5,938 bases of DNA from Clostridiales bacterium (GCA_003149735.1 QANA01000059.1:1-5938), one strand, 5' to 3'. Positions 1 to 5,836 are shown, counted from the first letter of the stretch. Notes: generated by a model from the letters alone, not told the origin. A program made the numbers and translations.

Positions 1-68
1 GCGCAGTTTGGTAGCGTGCTTGAATGGGGTTCAAGAGGCCGGAGGTTCAAATCCTCTTACCCAGACCA
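1..68 (+). tRNA. tRNA-Pro (anticodon GGG), 5' end cut off by the window edge
   Basis: The window opens in the D stem (GCGC pairing with GCGT at 13-16). The anticodon stem CTTGA (19-23) pairs perfectly with TCAAG (31-35), enclosing the seven-base loop ATGGGGT, so the anticodon is GGG (26-28), reading proline CCC and CCU codons. The T arm follows with loop TTCAAAT. The 3' acceptor strand TACCCAG, discriminator A and an encoded CCA end at 68. Roughly the first nine bases, the 5' acceptor strand, are missing. From the 3' strand, the missing acceptor strand should read about CTGGGTA. Confidence 0.95.
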
Positions 69-70
69 TT

Positions 71-104
71 CCGGAGTAAACTTTATGTTTACTCCGGTTT
101 TTTT
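71..104 (+). terminator. Rho-independent terminator of the tRNA-Pro transcript
   Basis: An 11-bp perfect stem (CCGGAGTAAAC at 71-81 with GTTTACTCCGG at 87-97), a five-base loop and a run of seven T (98-104). It begins two bases after the tRNA CCA, so the tRNA is the last gene of its transcript. Confidence 0.93.
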
Positions 105-540
105 ATACAAATTGTATTTTTCCATTGAGAATATTCCTGTAATGATTGGATATTCTGTTTTTTTGTGCTGAGGATTGCGGATAGTTTGAACGGAGACTTT
201 TCTGCCGATGTTTACCTCGCCAGGGAACAGGCTTGTATTTTTTTGGCGGATCATAAATGCCCATCATGATATAGTAAGAGAGATTCACCTCCTGGCGTGA
301 ATCTCTTTTGGTGTAGTTAGAAATAGAAGATTCGGAAATTTTAAAAGGACAATAACTTTTGAATACAGCGGAACTATATGATAAAAATGAATAAAGTGTA
401 AATATTCCTGAAATGGAAGTTTTTATGAAAAATAAGAATGGAAAATGGCAGTGCAGTATGTTAGAGTGTAATCAGAAGTATAAATTTATTCAAGGTTTCT
501 GTATATGAAAAAATCCAAGCCAGTGCTAAAACCAAAAGAG
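105..540. other. Gene-poor stretch with no convincing coding sequence
   Basis: Short reading frames exist on both strands but none has family resemblance. The minus-strand frames over 57-288 run into the tRNA and its terminator or overlap each other out of frame. On the plus strand, 425-508 could encode a 27-residue peptide with three cysteines, preceded by a weak GGAAG, but nothing else supports it. The sequence is AT-rich and looks like decayed or regulatory DNA. The structured elements are the hairpin at 276-309 and the terminator at 541-577. After that terminator, 578-750 is equally featureless; the 92-codon minus-strand frame there has no clear ribosome binding site and crosses the terminator. 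Confidence 0.6.
276..309. other. Stable hairpin, terminator-like, function unclear
   Basis: A perfect 10-bp stem (AGAGATTCAC at 279-288 with GTGAATCTCT at 297-306) extends by weak pairs to 276 and 309, around an eight-base loop. On the plus strand it is followed by only TTTTG, so it would be a weak terminator. On the minus strand the loop and its edge read AGGAGGT, a strong Shine-Dalgarno sequence that could be masked or exposed by folding. The reading frame that follows on that strand is short and unrecognised. Confidence 0.5.
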
Positions 541-577
541 GCATCGCCGGCGAATATTCGTCGGCGATGCTTTTTTT
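541..577 (+). terminator. Strong intrinsic terminator with no recognised gene upstream
   Basis: A GC-rich stem of 12 bp or more (541-552 with 559-570, including one G-T pair) closed by a small AT-rich loop and followed by seven T (571-577). The U tail points to plus-strand termination. The minus-strand side has only a weaker CTCTTTTGG run, so help for the decayed gene at 751-1402 is possible but less likely. No plus-strand gene is visible between the tRNA terminator and this element; it may end a small RNA or a lost gene. Confidence 0.85.
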
Positions 578-750
578 GTACACATAAATGAAAAAAGCGA
601 TGCAAAAATGGTGGGTGGCCGTAAAACAGTTGATCCTCCGTATGGTGATGCATATAGAGAATCCTTTTCTTTACATTCTTCAAACTAGCTGGCAGCAAAT
701 TCAAAGGGGATAGCCGCATTAGCGGTGCAGACCGCCCGGCAAATTGATAT

Positions 751-1402
751 TTATCGATTTTCACTTTTCATTATTTGATAAAAAGAATCAAAGCCCCTGC
801 ACTGTTCTATTTTACCCTGTCTGGACAATGCGACAAATAGCGCCGCTGCCTTTGCCTGGCAGTTGATACTTTTTTCCGGATTAAATTCGATATCCGTAAA
901 AGCATTATATTTTAATAGCTCCGCGGAAGCAGTGGATTTTCCAACGCGGCATTGATATAAAGCCAATCATAGAAGATCGTCTTAGGATTAAGGGGCATTT
1001 CCTTACCAGCAAAGAAAAAGCTCTTTCATATGCCACTGGATTTCAAGCGTGGATCCCGTTTTGCATCTCTTTGGATGCGGTGTAAAGATCTGTATAAGGT
1101 CCTCAGACAGCAAATATCTTTCCTCCTTGAAAAACACATGCAACCGGAATGCTGGCTTCCAGCTCCGGAACGTACTTGTTCAAATTAAAGGCACTTAACT
1201 TTACTCCCGCTTCCTGCAAAGACTTCGATGAAATCTCCAGGATTATGCCCTCCGGGAATCTTTTGCGGTGTGCCGCATGCAGTGCTGTAATATTCTTTTG
1301 CTTTTGCGAAACCGCAAATCCGCCATTCCATGTAAATTCAGGCGAATATACCTGCATAAAAGGCGCTCAAACATAAGGTACATAAACAGGTCTGGTAGCC
1401 AT
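751..1402 (-). pseudogene. Full-length decayed gene of a conserved, uncharacterised protein family
   Basis: About 215 codons are recoverable, from ATG at 1402 (GGAGG at 1410-1414, seven bases upstream) to TAA at 753-751. The protein begins MATRPVYVPYV and then meets TGA. It resumes at APFMQVYSPEFTWNGGFAVS, runs on through SKSLQEAGVKLSAFNL and VACVFQGGKIFAV, then meets a second TGA (1105-1103) directly before GPYTDLY. A one-base deletion near 1070-1082 moves the frame to DAKRDPRLKSSGI, then a third TGA (1028-1026), then KSFFFAGKEMPLNP and FYDWLYINAALENP. A second one-base deletion near 933 moves it to AELLKYNAFTDIEFNPEKS, INCQAKAAALFVALSRQG and the natural end. The blocks VFQG, GPYTDLY, AKRDPRL, FYDWLYINA and FTDIEFNPEKSINCQA are continuous across the lesions, so this is one gene inactivated by several mutations. 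From memory it resembles a widespread bacterial family of unknown function, possibly catalogued as DUF6977; that label is unverified. No function is proposed. Confidence 0.88.
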
Positions 1403-1855
1403 AATGAGTCCTCCTTTACTGAAACCAAATCAAAAATTATCTTCACTCTTTGAATTGAAAAAACATTTTTTATATGACCAATCCTTTGTTAACTAAACTA
1501 TTATTTTTAATTATATCTTTTTACCAGGCGTTCCTTTCTTCGTTATGCACCTGTTACGGATAGCGTTGGACCTTGCCCATGTTCAGTTCCGACGGAGTAA
1601 AATGATTCGAATTTTCTTTACTGCCCTTGCTTTATTCAGATGAAAACCCACAACGCAAGTTCTTAAAAGCACCCAAACGGCGCCAATTTTTAGATAGTTA
1701 CATTCCATGATATCTTTGCGCTTTTTGCGGAATCGGAAGACAGTGCAGGGGGAATCGGAATCTATTTGACGGGATAGTATGCTTTTATACAGAGGAAAGC
1801 CTTGTGTGCGCGCTCATCTTTTGCCTCCGCCCCCTGCGGCTCGGCATGACAGGCG

Positions 1856-1887
1856 AACAGCCCGGACACCTGCGTGTCCGGGCTGTT
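1856..1887. terminator. Long GC-rich hairpin downstream of manA
   Basis: A perfect 14-bp inverted repeat (AACAGCCCGGACAC at 1856-1869 with its complement at 1874-1887) around the tetraloop CTGC. On the plus strand it is followed by TTTTG, reading the last two stem bases as part of that run; on the minus strand, the direction of manA, only TT precedes CGCC. It may stop or stabilise the manA transcript about 50 bases past the stop codon, but it is not a textbook terminator for that strand and could be part of a dispersed repeat. Confidence 0.55.
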
Positions 1888-1905
1888 TTGCGCCGCGTTG
1901 TATAT

Positions 1906-1922
1906 AAGGGGCTGTGCCCCTT
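1906..1922. other. Small GC-rich hairpin just after the manA stop
   Basis: A 7-bp perfect stem AAGGGGC / GCCCCTT with a three-base loop, starting 15 bases downstream of the manA stop on the minus strand. No T run follows on either strand beyond TTTA on the plus side. It sits close to the longer hairpin at 1856-1887, and the two may act together as a 3'-end structure for the manA mRNA. Confidence 0.45.
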
Positions 1923-1937
1923 TACCGCTTTTTGTTT

Positions 1938-3035
1938 TTAATAGGTAACACCTTCGGGGTGGCAAAGAATTAATTTCACATCTCCCTCTACGCGATGATT
2001 GGGGATGTGATAGGGGAAGAATAACTCATCCGCCTTGGAAATTTCCATTTCTCCGCCATCGTAAACCAACTTTCCGGATCCTTCCAGCACGATAGCCACT
2101 TGCGGGAAACCGGTGTTGCGAATCGGAGCTTCGCCTTTAACAGTCAATTCTGTAAAAGAGAAAAAGGAGGTCTGTTCCGGGCCGATGACGATAGATTCAG
2201 TACCCCATGCACCTTCGCGGAAAATTTTACGCGGAATGCGCCAGCGTTTCAGGTTTTCTTCATAAGTACAGCCATCATAGACATAAGCACCAAGCAGACG
2301 CTCGTTATACTCAGCTTCGGCTTCGGGTGTAATTTCGCCGTAATCAATATGCCACAATTTGGCTGTTTCCCGCATGGGCAATGCGCCAAGTGTAATATCG
2401 CTCGGTTCCTGCACTTCAATGACAAAGCAGCCTTCTCCCAAAGCATGGGGGCAGCCGCCGCCTACAAAATAGGTCTCGCCAACCTGAACGGGAATTTTGT
2501 GGCAAAGATTTTCCAGAGCCTTCAAATCACCCTGATAATAGTATTTTTCCCATTCTTCTCTGGTGACACCTTCTTTAAAGCCCAACAAAATGTAAGCGGG
2601 TTCAGCGGTGTCGTCACGCGTGCCGATTACAAACCAGCTTTCTTCTTTGCCGTAATCGCTGTTCCACATTTTCTTGGCCCAGGGGCGTGTAGGATGGCAT
2701 TGCAGGCCATATTGCCGCTGCGCATCCAGATATTTGATTAACATGCCGAGGCCGGTGCCGTTCTTCTGCATATGAGTTTGCCCGAGTATTTCTTCGGGGG
2801 CGGCTTCGATTGCCTCGAAGAGGAAACATTGTTTGCCGTTGGGCAGAATGACTTCGCTGCAGCCGTAATTAGGCTTGCCAACCGGCGGTTTTTCAACTCT
2901 GGTTACCGAGCCAATCCATGCTTCGGAACCGGTTTCATCATCGATAGGGGGCGTAATGCCGCGGAATTTATCAATTTCTCTACCGCCGGCACCCCGAATT
3001 CTGTTTTGCACAAGTTTCCACGGTTGATTATACAT
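1938..3035 (-). CDS. manA: Mannose-6-phosphate isomerase, type I (cupin, zinc-dependent)
   Basis: Cytosolic enzyme expected to interconvert mannose-6-phosphate and fructose-6-phosphate, linking mannose use or mannose-based glycan supply to glycolysis. The 365-residue product falls in the family's usual range (about 315-390). Visible signatures are SEAWIGS near 37-43, LQCHP at 111-115, GKEESW at 129-134 and GGGCPHALGEG at 192-202, followed by FVIEVQEPSDIT. By analogy with type I isomerases, Q112, H114, a glutamate at 131/132 and H197 are the likely zinc ligands. The C-terminal half is a second cupin-like fold (ELTVKGE, VLEGSGKLVYDGGE). The frame also opens six codons upstream at a TTG, but that TTG lies inside the GGAGG, so ATG at 3035 is chosen; GGAGG (3047-3051) is 11 bases upstream. 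It is divergent from the MarR gene. Exact sugar specificity is inferred from family only; a related sugar-phosphate isomerase is possible. Confidence 0.85.
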   Translation of the reverse strand: MYNQPWKLVQNRIRGAGGREIDKFRGITPPIDDETGSEAWIGSVTRVEKPPVGKPNYGCSEVILPNGKQCFLFEAIEAAPEEILGQTHMQKNGTGLGMLIKYLDAQRQYGLQCHPTRPWAKKMWNSDYGKEESWFVIGTRDDTAEPAYILLGFKEGVTREEWEKYYYQGDLKALENLCHKIPVQVGETYFVGGGCPHALGEGCFVIEVQEPSDITLGALPMRETAKLWHIDYGEITPEAEAEYNERLLGAYVYDGCTYEENLKRWRIPRKIFREGAWGTESIVIGPEQTSFFSFTELTVKGEAPIRNTGFPQVAIVLEGSGKLVYDGGEMEISKADELFFPYHIPNHRVEGDVKLILCHPEGVTY

Positions 3036-3072
3036 GTTGGATAAAACCTCCAATCAAATTTCTTCTGTATTC

Positions 3073-3102
3073 AGTATACTATACTTTGCCTGAAAAAGGC
3101 AA
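3073..3102 (-). promoter_or_regulatory. manA promoter with an inverted repeat over the -35
   Basis: On the minus strand, -35 TTGCCT (3102-3097) and -10 TATACT (3078-3073) are 18 bases apart, placing the start site about 30 bases before the GGAGG of manA. The -35 is one arm of the inverted repeat TTGCC / GGCAA (3086-3090 and 3098-3102, seven-base gap), a plausible operator for a repressor. That the neighbouring MarR protein binds here is inference. Confidence 0.65.
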
Positions 3103-3145
3103 TACGAAAAGAAACGGTTCCATAATGAAAGCAAGGTAAAACAAA

Positions 3146-3174
3146 TTGACTTGCATCACAAAAAGGAATAAAAT
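3146..3174 (+). promoter_or_regulatory. Promoter of the MarR-family gene
   Basis: -35 TTGACT (3146-3151), a 17-base spacer and -10 TAAAAT (3169-3174). The predicted start site near 3181 lies after the first in-frame ATG (3175), which argues that translation begins at ATG 3214 instead. A short inverted repeat GCAAG (3131-3135) / CTTGC (3150-3154) overlaps the -35 and could be an autoregulatory operator. Confidence 0.75.
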
Positions 3175-3213
3175 ATGAATAAATTATTAAAAGTATATAA
3201 TGTGGAGGAAAAT

Positions 3214-3651
3214 ATGTTTGGAGCGCCGGAATTTGCTGCGATGATGCTGGATCTGGAACGAATTTCTCATGCCAGTGTAGATGCGCTTTTTGCTGTAGGA
3301 TGTTTACAGTATGAGTTGACGATGAATCAATTACATATTCTGCTGGAATTGAATAAAGGGCAAGCGTATACGGTAGGCGAATTGAGCCATATGGTTGGAA
3401 TTCTCAAGGGAAATATGGCCGGTGTTAGCAAACGATTGGAAGAGCGCGGTCTGATTATGAGAAAGCGCAGCGCAGAAGATGAACGTATGGTATTGCTGCA
3501 GATTACTGATGCTGGAAAGCGCATTGTCAACGATATTTTCGAACAGATTGAGCAGAAACACAGTGCTGCTTTCCGACAGGAGGCTTCAGAAGAATTTGAA
3601 AAGATTCTGGAGGGGCTGAAAGCGCTTTATGCCCTCTTGGAACAAATATAA
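3214..3651 (+). CDS. MarR-family winged helix-turn-helix transcriptional regulator
   Basis: A 145-residue cytosolic DNA-binding protein, the usual MarR length; such proteins act as dimers and usually repress their own and adjacent genes, often released by a small ligand. Residues about 35-104 form the winged helix-turn-helix: MNQLHILLEL, then TVGELSHMVGILKGNMAGVS with the recognition helix running into KRLEERGLI, then the wing RKRSAEDERMVLLQIT with the family's DxR-type signature at D89-R91. The flanking helices at both ends (LDLERISHA, and the acidic EEFEKILEGLKALYALLEQI) fit the dimerisation region. ATG 3214 is preferred because GGAGG (3204-3208) lies five bases upstream; an in-frame ATG at 3175 abuts the -10 box and has no ribosome binding site. 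It is divergent from manA and separated from the purine genes by a separate promoter and riboswitch. Target and ligand are unknown; manA control is only suggested by position. Confidence 0.9.
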   Translation: MFGAPEFAAMMLDLERISHASVDALFAVGCLQYELTMNQLHILLELNKGQAYTVGELSHMVGILKGNMAGVSKRLEERGLIMRKRSAEDERMVLLQITDAGKRIVNDIFEQIEQKHSAAFRQEASEEFEKILEGLKALYALLEQI

Positions 3652-3669
3652 GATTTTCCCCGCAAATGC

Positions 3670-3698
3670 TTGACTAAAATATGTCTTTCTTTTACAAT
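3670..3698 (+). promoter_or_regulatory. Promoter of the purine operon and its riboswitch leader
   Basis: -35 TTGACT (3670-3675), a 17-base spacer and -10 TACAAT (3693-3698). The predicted start near 3705 lies just ahead of the ZTP aptamer and 18 or more bases after the MarR stop, so the purine genes have their own transcript. No terminator for the MarR gene is visible before it, so some read-through is possible. Confidence 0.8.
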
Positions 3699-3712
3699 AA
3701 AATCAAAGAAAA

Positions 3713-3784
3713 CTTTCTGTGACTGACGGAAGCATGGGATACCATGGGGGAGCAGAAGGCATAACAGGTCGACCGTCTGGGCAA
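3713..3784 (+). ncRNA. ZTP (pfl motif) riboswitch aptamer
   Basis: Recognised from conserved pfl-motif elements in order: TGTGACTGACGGA (3718-3730), a hairpin CATGG-GATA-CCATG (3733-3746), the GGGGGAGC run (3746-3753) and CCGTCTGGGC (3773-3782) at the 3' end. GACGG (3725-3729) is complementary to CCGTC (3773-3777), as expected for the family's long-range pairing. The class binds the purine intermediate ZMP and its triphosphate ZTP, alarm signals of low 10-formyltetrahydrofolate, and usually controls purine or one-carbon genes. Here it leads directly to the two enzymes that use ZMP and its product, which strongly supports the call. Aptamer edges are approximate. Confidence 0.9.
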
Positions 3785-3817
3785 TCTTTTTGGGAAAAAT
3801 TAGATTGCTCTTTTTTT
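3779..3817 (+). terminator. Intrinsic terminator forming the riboswitch expression platform
   Basis: Stem 3779-3787 with 3802-3810 (GGGCAATCT against AGATTGCTC, one G-T pair), an inner TTTT/AAAA pairing around GGG, then seven T (3811-3817). Its 5' arm begins with the GGGC that is also the conserved 3' end of the ZTP aptamer. The two folds should therefore exclude each other: ligand-bound aptamer blocks the terminator (ON switch), free RNA terminates. This sits about 40 bases before the first purine start codon. Confidence 0.88.
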
Positions 3818-3856
3818 ATAGATGCGGTAAACAATGGTGTGTGAGAGGAGACAGGT

Positions 3857-4576
3857 ATGAATATTTACGAACGAAAGGATCTTGGCGCCCTGTTGCGGGA
3901 TAACGCTTATCCGGGTAGAGGTATTGTCATCGGCAAGACCGAAAATGGTAAAAACGCGGCAATTGCCTACTTTATTATGGGCAGAAGCGAAAATAGCCGC
4001 AACCGCGTATTTGTAGAGCAGGGGAAAGAAGTGACGATTTATCCTTTTGACGAATCCAAAGTTGAGGATCCGTCGCTGATTATTTATTCTCCGGTGCGTG
4101 TATGGGAAAATCAGCTAATCGTCACCAATGGCAATCAGACAGATACGATCTACTCAGCATTGGCGGAAGGGCGCAGCTTTGAACAGGCTTTGGAAACAAG
4201 AGAATTTGAGCCGGATGGTCCCAATTTTACCCCGCGCATCAGTGGTATGTTGACTTTTGAGGCAGGAGATTTCTCTTATAAAATGAGCATCCTGAAAAGT
4301 GCAGATGCCAATGGCAGTGCTTGTAACCGTTATACGTATTCCTATGCGGCCTTGGCAGGCGTTGGGCATTTTATTCATACCTATAATTGTGATGGCAATC
4401 CGATTCCTACCTTTACAGGGGAACCCCGGCGTGTGGCGATCCAGTCGGATCTCGATGCGTTCACGGAAGATATTTGGAATTCGTTGAATGCGCAAAATAA
4501 GATTTCGCTTTATACCAGATTTGTGGATCTGGAAACCGGAGAAACAGAGAGCAGATTGCTCAATAAAAATCAATAA
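3857..4576 (+). CDS. purO: IMP cyclohydrolase, PurO type
   Basis: Predicted to close the ring of FAICAR to give IMP, the last step of purine synthesis, in the cytosol. The 239-residue protein matches the stand-alone PurO-like family, which is unrelated to the N-terminal domain of the bifunctional PurH. Supporting blocks are AYPGRGIVIG near 17-26, AYFIMGRSENSRNR at 37-50, VTNGNQTDTIY at 89-99, EPDGPNFTPRISG at 118-130 and the C-terminal TGEPRRVAI. AGAGGAG (3844-3850) lies six bases upstream of the ATG, a strong ribosome binding site. It is the first gene behind the ZTP riboswitch and lies 15 bases ahead of the formyltransferase gene, so the two are surely co-transcribed. Together they supply the two activities normally fused in PurH. 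The family is best known from archaea and also occurs in anaerobic Firmicutes; the substrate assignment rests on motifs and context. Confidence 0.9.
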   Translation: MNIYERKDLGALLRDNAYPGRGIVIGKTENGKNAAIAYFIMGRSENSRNRVFVEQGKEVTIYPFDESKVEDPSLIIYSPVRVWENQLIVTNGNQTDTIYSALAEGRSFEQALETREFEPDGPNFTPRISGMLTFEAGDFSYKMSILKSADANGSACNRYTYSYAALAGVGHFIHTYNCDGNPIPTFTGEPRRVAIQSDLDAFTEDIWNSLNAQNKISLYTRFVDLETGETESRLLNKNQ

Positions 4577-4591
4577 GAGGATAATAAAACG

Positions 4592-5776
4592 ATGAAGGAA
4601 TTTGAATTGAAATATGGTTGCAACCCCAACCAGAAACCCGCTCGCATTTATATGCATGACAATAGCGAGCTTCCCATTGAAATCCTTAGCGGACGCCCGG
4701 GTTATATCAATTTTTTGGATGCTTTTAATAGCTGGCAGCTGGTCAAAGAGTTAAAAGAAGCATTGGGAATTCCCGCAGCTACTTCTTTCAAACACGTCAG
4801 CCCTACCTCTGCTGCTCTGGCTTTGCCTTTAAGCGATGCATTGAAAAAGGCTTGCTTTGTACAGGATGTAAAGGGGTTGGATGATTCTCCGATGGCATGT
4901 GCTTATGCTCGTGCTCGTGGGACAGACCGCATGTCCTCCTTCGGGGACTGGATTGCGTTGAGCGATACTTGCGATGCGACTACCGCAAAGCTGATTCGCA
5001 GAGAGGTTTCCGATGGCATTATTGCGCCGGATTATACGCCCGAAGCATTGGAAATTTTAGGAAAGAAACGCAATGGTTCCTACAATATTGTCAAAATTGA
5101 TCCCAATTTTGTGCCGGATCCGATAGAGCGCAAACAGGTTTTTGGTATTACCTTTGAACAAGGCAGAAATAATTTCAAAATCAATGCAGAACTGTTGGAA
5201 AAGATTGTCACACAGAATAAAGAACTTCCGGAAAGCGCAAAACGCGATTTGATTGTAGCATTGATTACGCTGAAATATACACAGTCTAATTCCGTATGCT
5301 ATGCGGTGGACGGTCAGGCAATTGGTGTGGGAGCAGGGCAACAATCCCGTATCCACTGCACGAGATTGGCCGGTAATAAGGCAGATTTCTGGCACCTGCG
5401 CCAGCATCCGAAGGTATTGGAACTTCCTTTCCTGAAATCGGTAGGCCGCCCCGATCGGGATAATGCAATTGATGTCTATCTCGGCGATGAAAGCGAAGAT
5501 GTATTGGCAGATGGAAAATGGCAGGCTCTTTTTTCAGAGCGGCCGCAGCCCTTCACAAAAGAGGAGCAGAAAGCTTATCTGGCTACGATTAGCGGCGTGG
5601 CATTGGGAAGCGATGCTTTCTTCCCGTTTGGCGATAATATCGAACGTGCCCGTCGTAGCGGTGTAAGTTATGTGGCACAGCCGGGTGGTTCGGTCAGAGA
5701 TGATAATGTAATCGAGGTATGTGATAAATATAATATGGTCATGGCCTTTACAGGAATGCGCCTGTTCCATCATTAA
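4592..5776 (+). CDS. purH: AICAR formyltransferase, stand-alone PurH transformylase
   Basis: Expected to transfer a formyl group from 10-formyltetrahydrofolate to AICAR (ZMP), giving FAICAR for the adjacent cyclohydrolase. The 394 residues start directly at the transformylase domain (KYGCNPNQ at 7-14, the counterpart of KYGENPHQ in PurH), so the usual N-terminal cyclohydrolase domain of about 200 residues is absent. The catalytic Lys-His pair appears as FKHVSP (K67, H68). Other PurH-like blocks are RMSSFGDWIALS (113-124), SDGIIAPDYTPEALEIL (140-156), QSNSVCYAVDGQAIGVGAGQ (231-250) followed by SR, GSDAFFPFGDNI (339-350), QPGGSVRDD (363-371) and the C-terminal AFTGMRLFHH. The protein is divergent from ordinary PurH, in keeping with the stand-alone form. 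GAGG (4577-4580) immediately follows the upstream stop and is 11 bases before the ATG. It is the second gene of the riboswitch-controlled operon and ends before a strong terminator. Confidence 0.93.
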   Translation: MKEFELKYGCNPNQKPARIYMHDNSELPIEILSGRPGYINFLDAFNSWQLVKELKEALGIPAATSFKHVSPTSAALALPLSDALKKACFVQDVKGLDDSPMACAYARARGTDRMSSFGDWIALSDTCDATTAKLIRREVSDGIIAPDYTPEALEILGKKRNGSYNIVKIDPNFVPDPIERKQVFGITFEQGRNNFKINAELLEKIVTQNKELPESAKRDLIVALITLKYTQSNSVCYAVDGQAIGVGAGQQSRIHCTRLAGNKADFWHLRQHPKVLELPFLKSVGRPDRDNAIDVYLGDESEDVLADGKWQALFSERPQPFTKEEQKAYLATISGVALGSDAFFPFGDNIERARRSGVSYVAQPGGSVRDDNVIEVCDKYNMVMAFTGMRLFHH

Positions 5777-5784
5777 GCGAAAAT

Positions 5785-5817
5785 AAAAAAGCCCCGGCTG
5801 TATAGCCGGGGCTTTTT
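5785..5817. terminator. Bidirectional intrinsic terminator between convergent genes
   Basis: A perfect 9-bp GC-rich stem GCCCCGGCT (5791-5799) / AGCCGGGGC (5804-5812) with loop GTAT. It is flanked by six A on the left (5785-5790) and five T on the right (5813-5817), giving a U tail in both directions. It ends the purine operon 14 bases after its stop codon and also lies 20 bases past the stop of the convergent gene. Confidence 0.93.
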
Positions 5818-5836
5818 GCCTATTGATCATTGGTAA

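Larger units (their letters stand above)
1403..1937. other. Long intergenic stretch without a convincing gene
   Basis: After the ribosome binding site of the decayed gene, this stretch holds no frame with recognisable family features. On the minus strand near 1500-1590 there are short peptide-like runs broken by stops (for example MGKVQRYP, then HNEERNAW), which might be a relic but cannot be assigned. The AT-rich part (about 1430-1520) could hold the promoter of the decayed gene, with only a weak minus-strand TATAAA. The right part (about 1790-1925) turns sharply GC-rich and contains two hairpins. The 67-codon minus-strand frame over 1762-1965 overlaps the manA end out of frame and looks spurious. 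Confidence 0.6.

Noticed and set aside
57..288. Two overlapping minus-strand frames of 61 and 65 codons
   Set aside because: One ends inside the tRNA and both read through its terminator; they overlap in different frames and show no recognised domain. At most they are remnants of a frameshifted gene.
425..508. A 27-residue plus-strand frame with three cysteines, overlapping by four bases a second short frame that begins at 505
   Set aside because: Only a weak GGAAG precedes it, no family is recognised, and the second frame runs straight through the terminator stem. Mentioned as a possibility but not called.
1..577. A mobile element integrated at the tRNA 3' end
   Set aside because: I found no second copy of the tRNA 3' end as an attachment site, and no integrase in the window.
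486..764. A 92-codon minus-strand frame following the decayed gene
   Set aside because: It starts inside the end of the decayed gene with GTG and no ribosome binding site, crosses the hairpin at 541-570, and has no recognisable family features.
2100..2741. A 213-codon plus-strand frame opposite manA
   Set aside because: It lies entirely antisense to a well-supported gene, has no ribosome binding site, and its protein has no family-like pattern. It is a shadow of manA codon usage.
3175..3213. A longer MarR product starting at ATG 3175
   Set aside because: That ATG directly abuts the -10 box, so the predicted transcript would not contain it, and no ribosome binding site precedes it. ATG 3214 has GGAGG at ideal distance.
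4154..4657. A 167-codon minus-strand frame opposite the cyclohydrolase gene
   Set aside because: It is antisense to a confident coding sequence, spans the junction of two operon genes and has no own signals.
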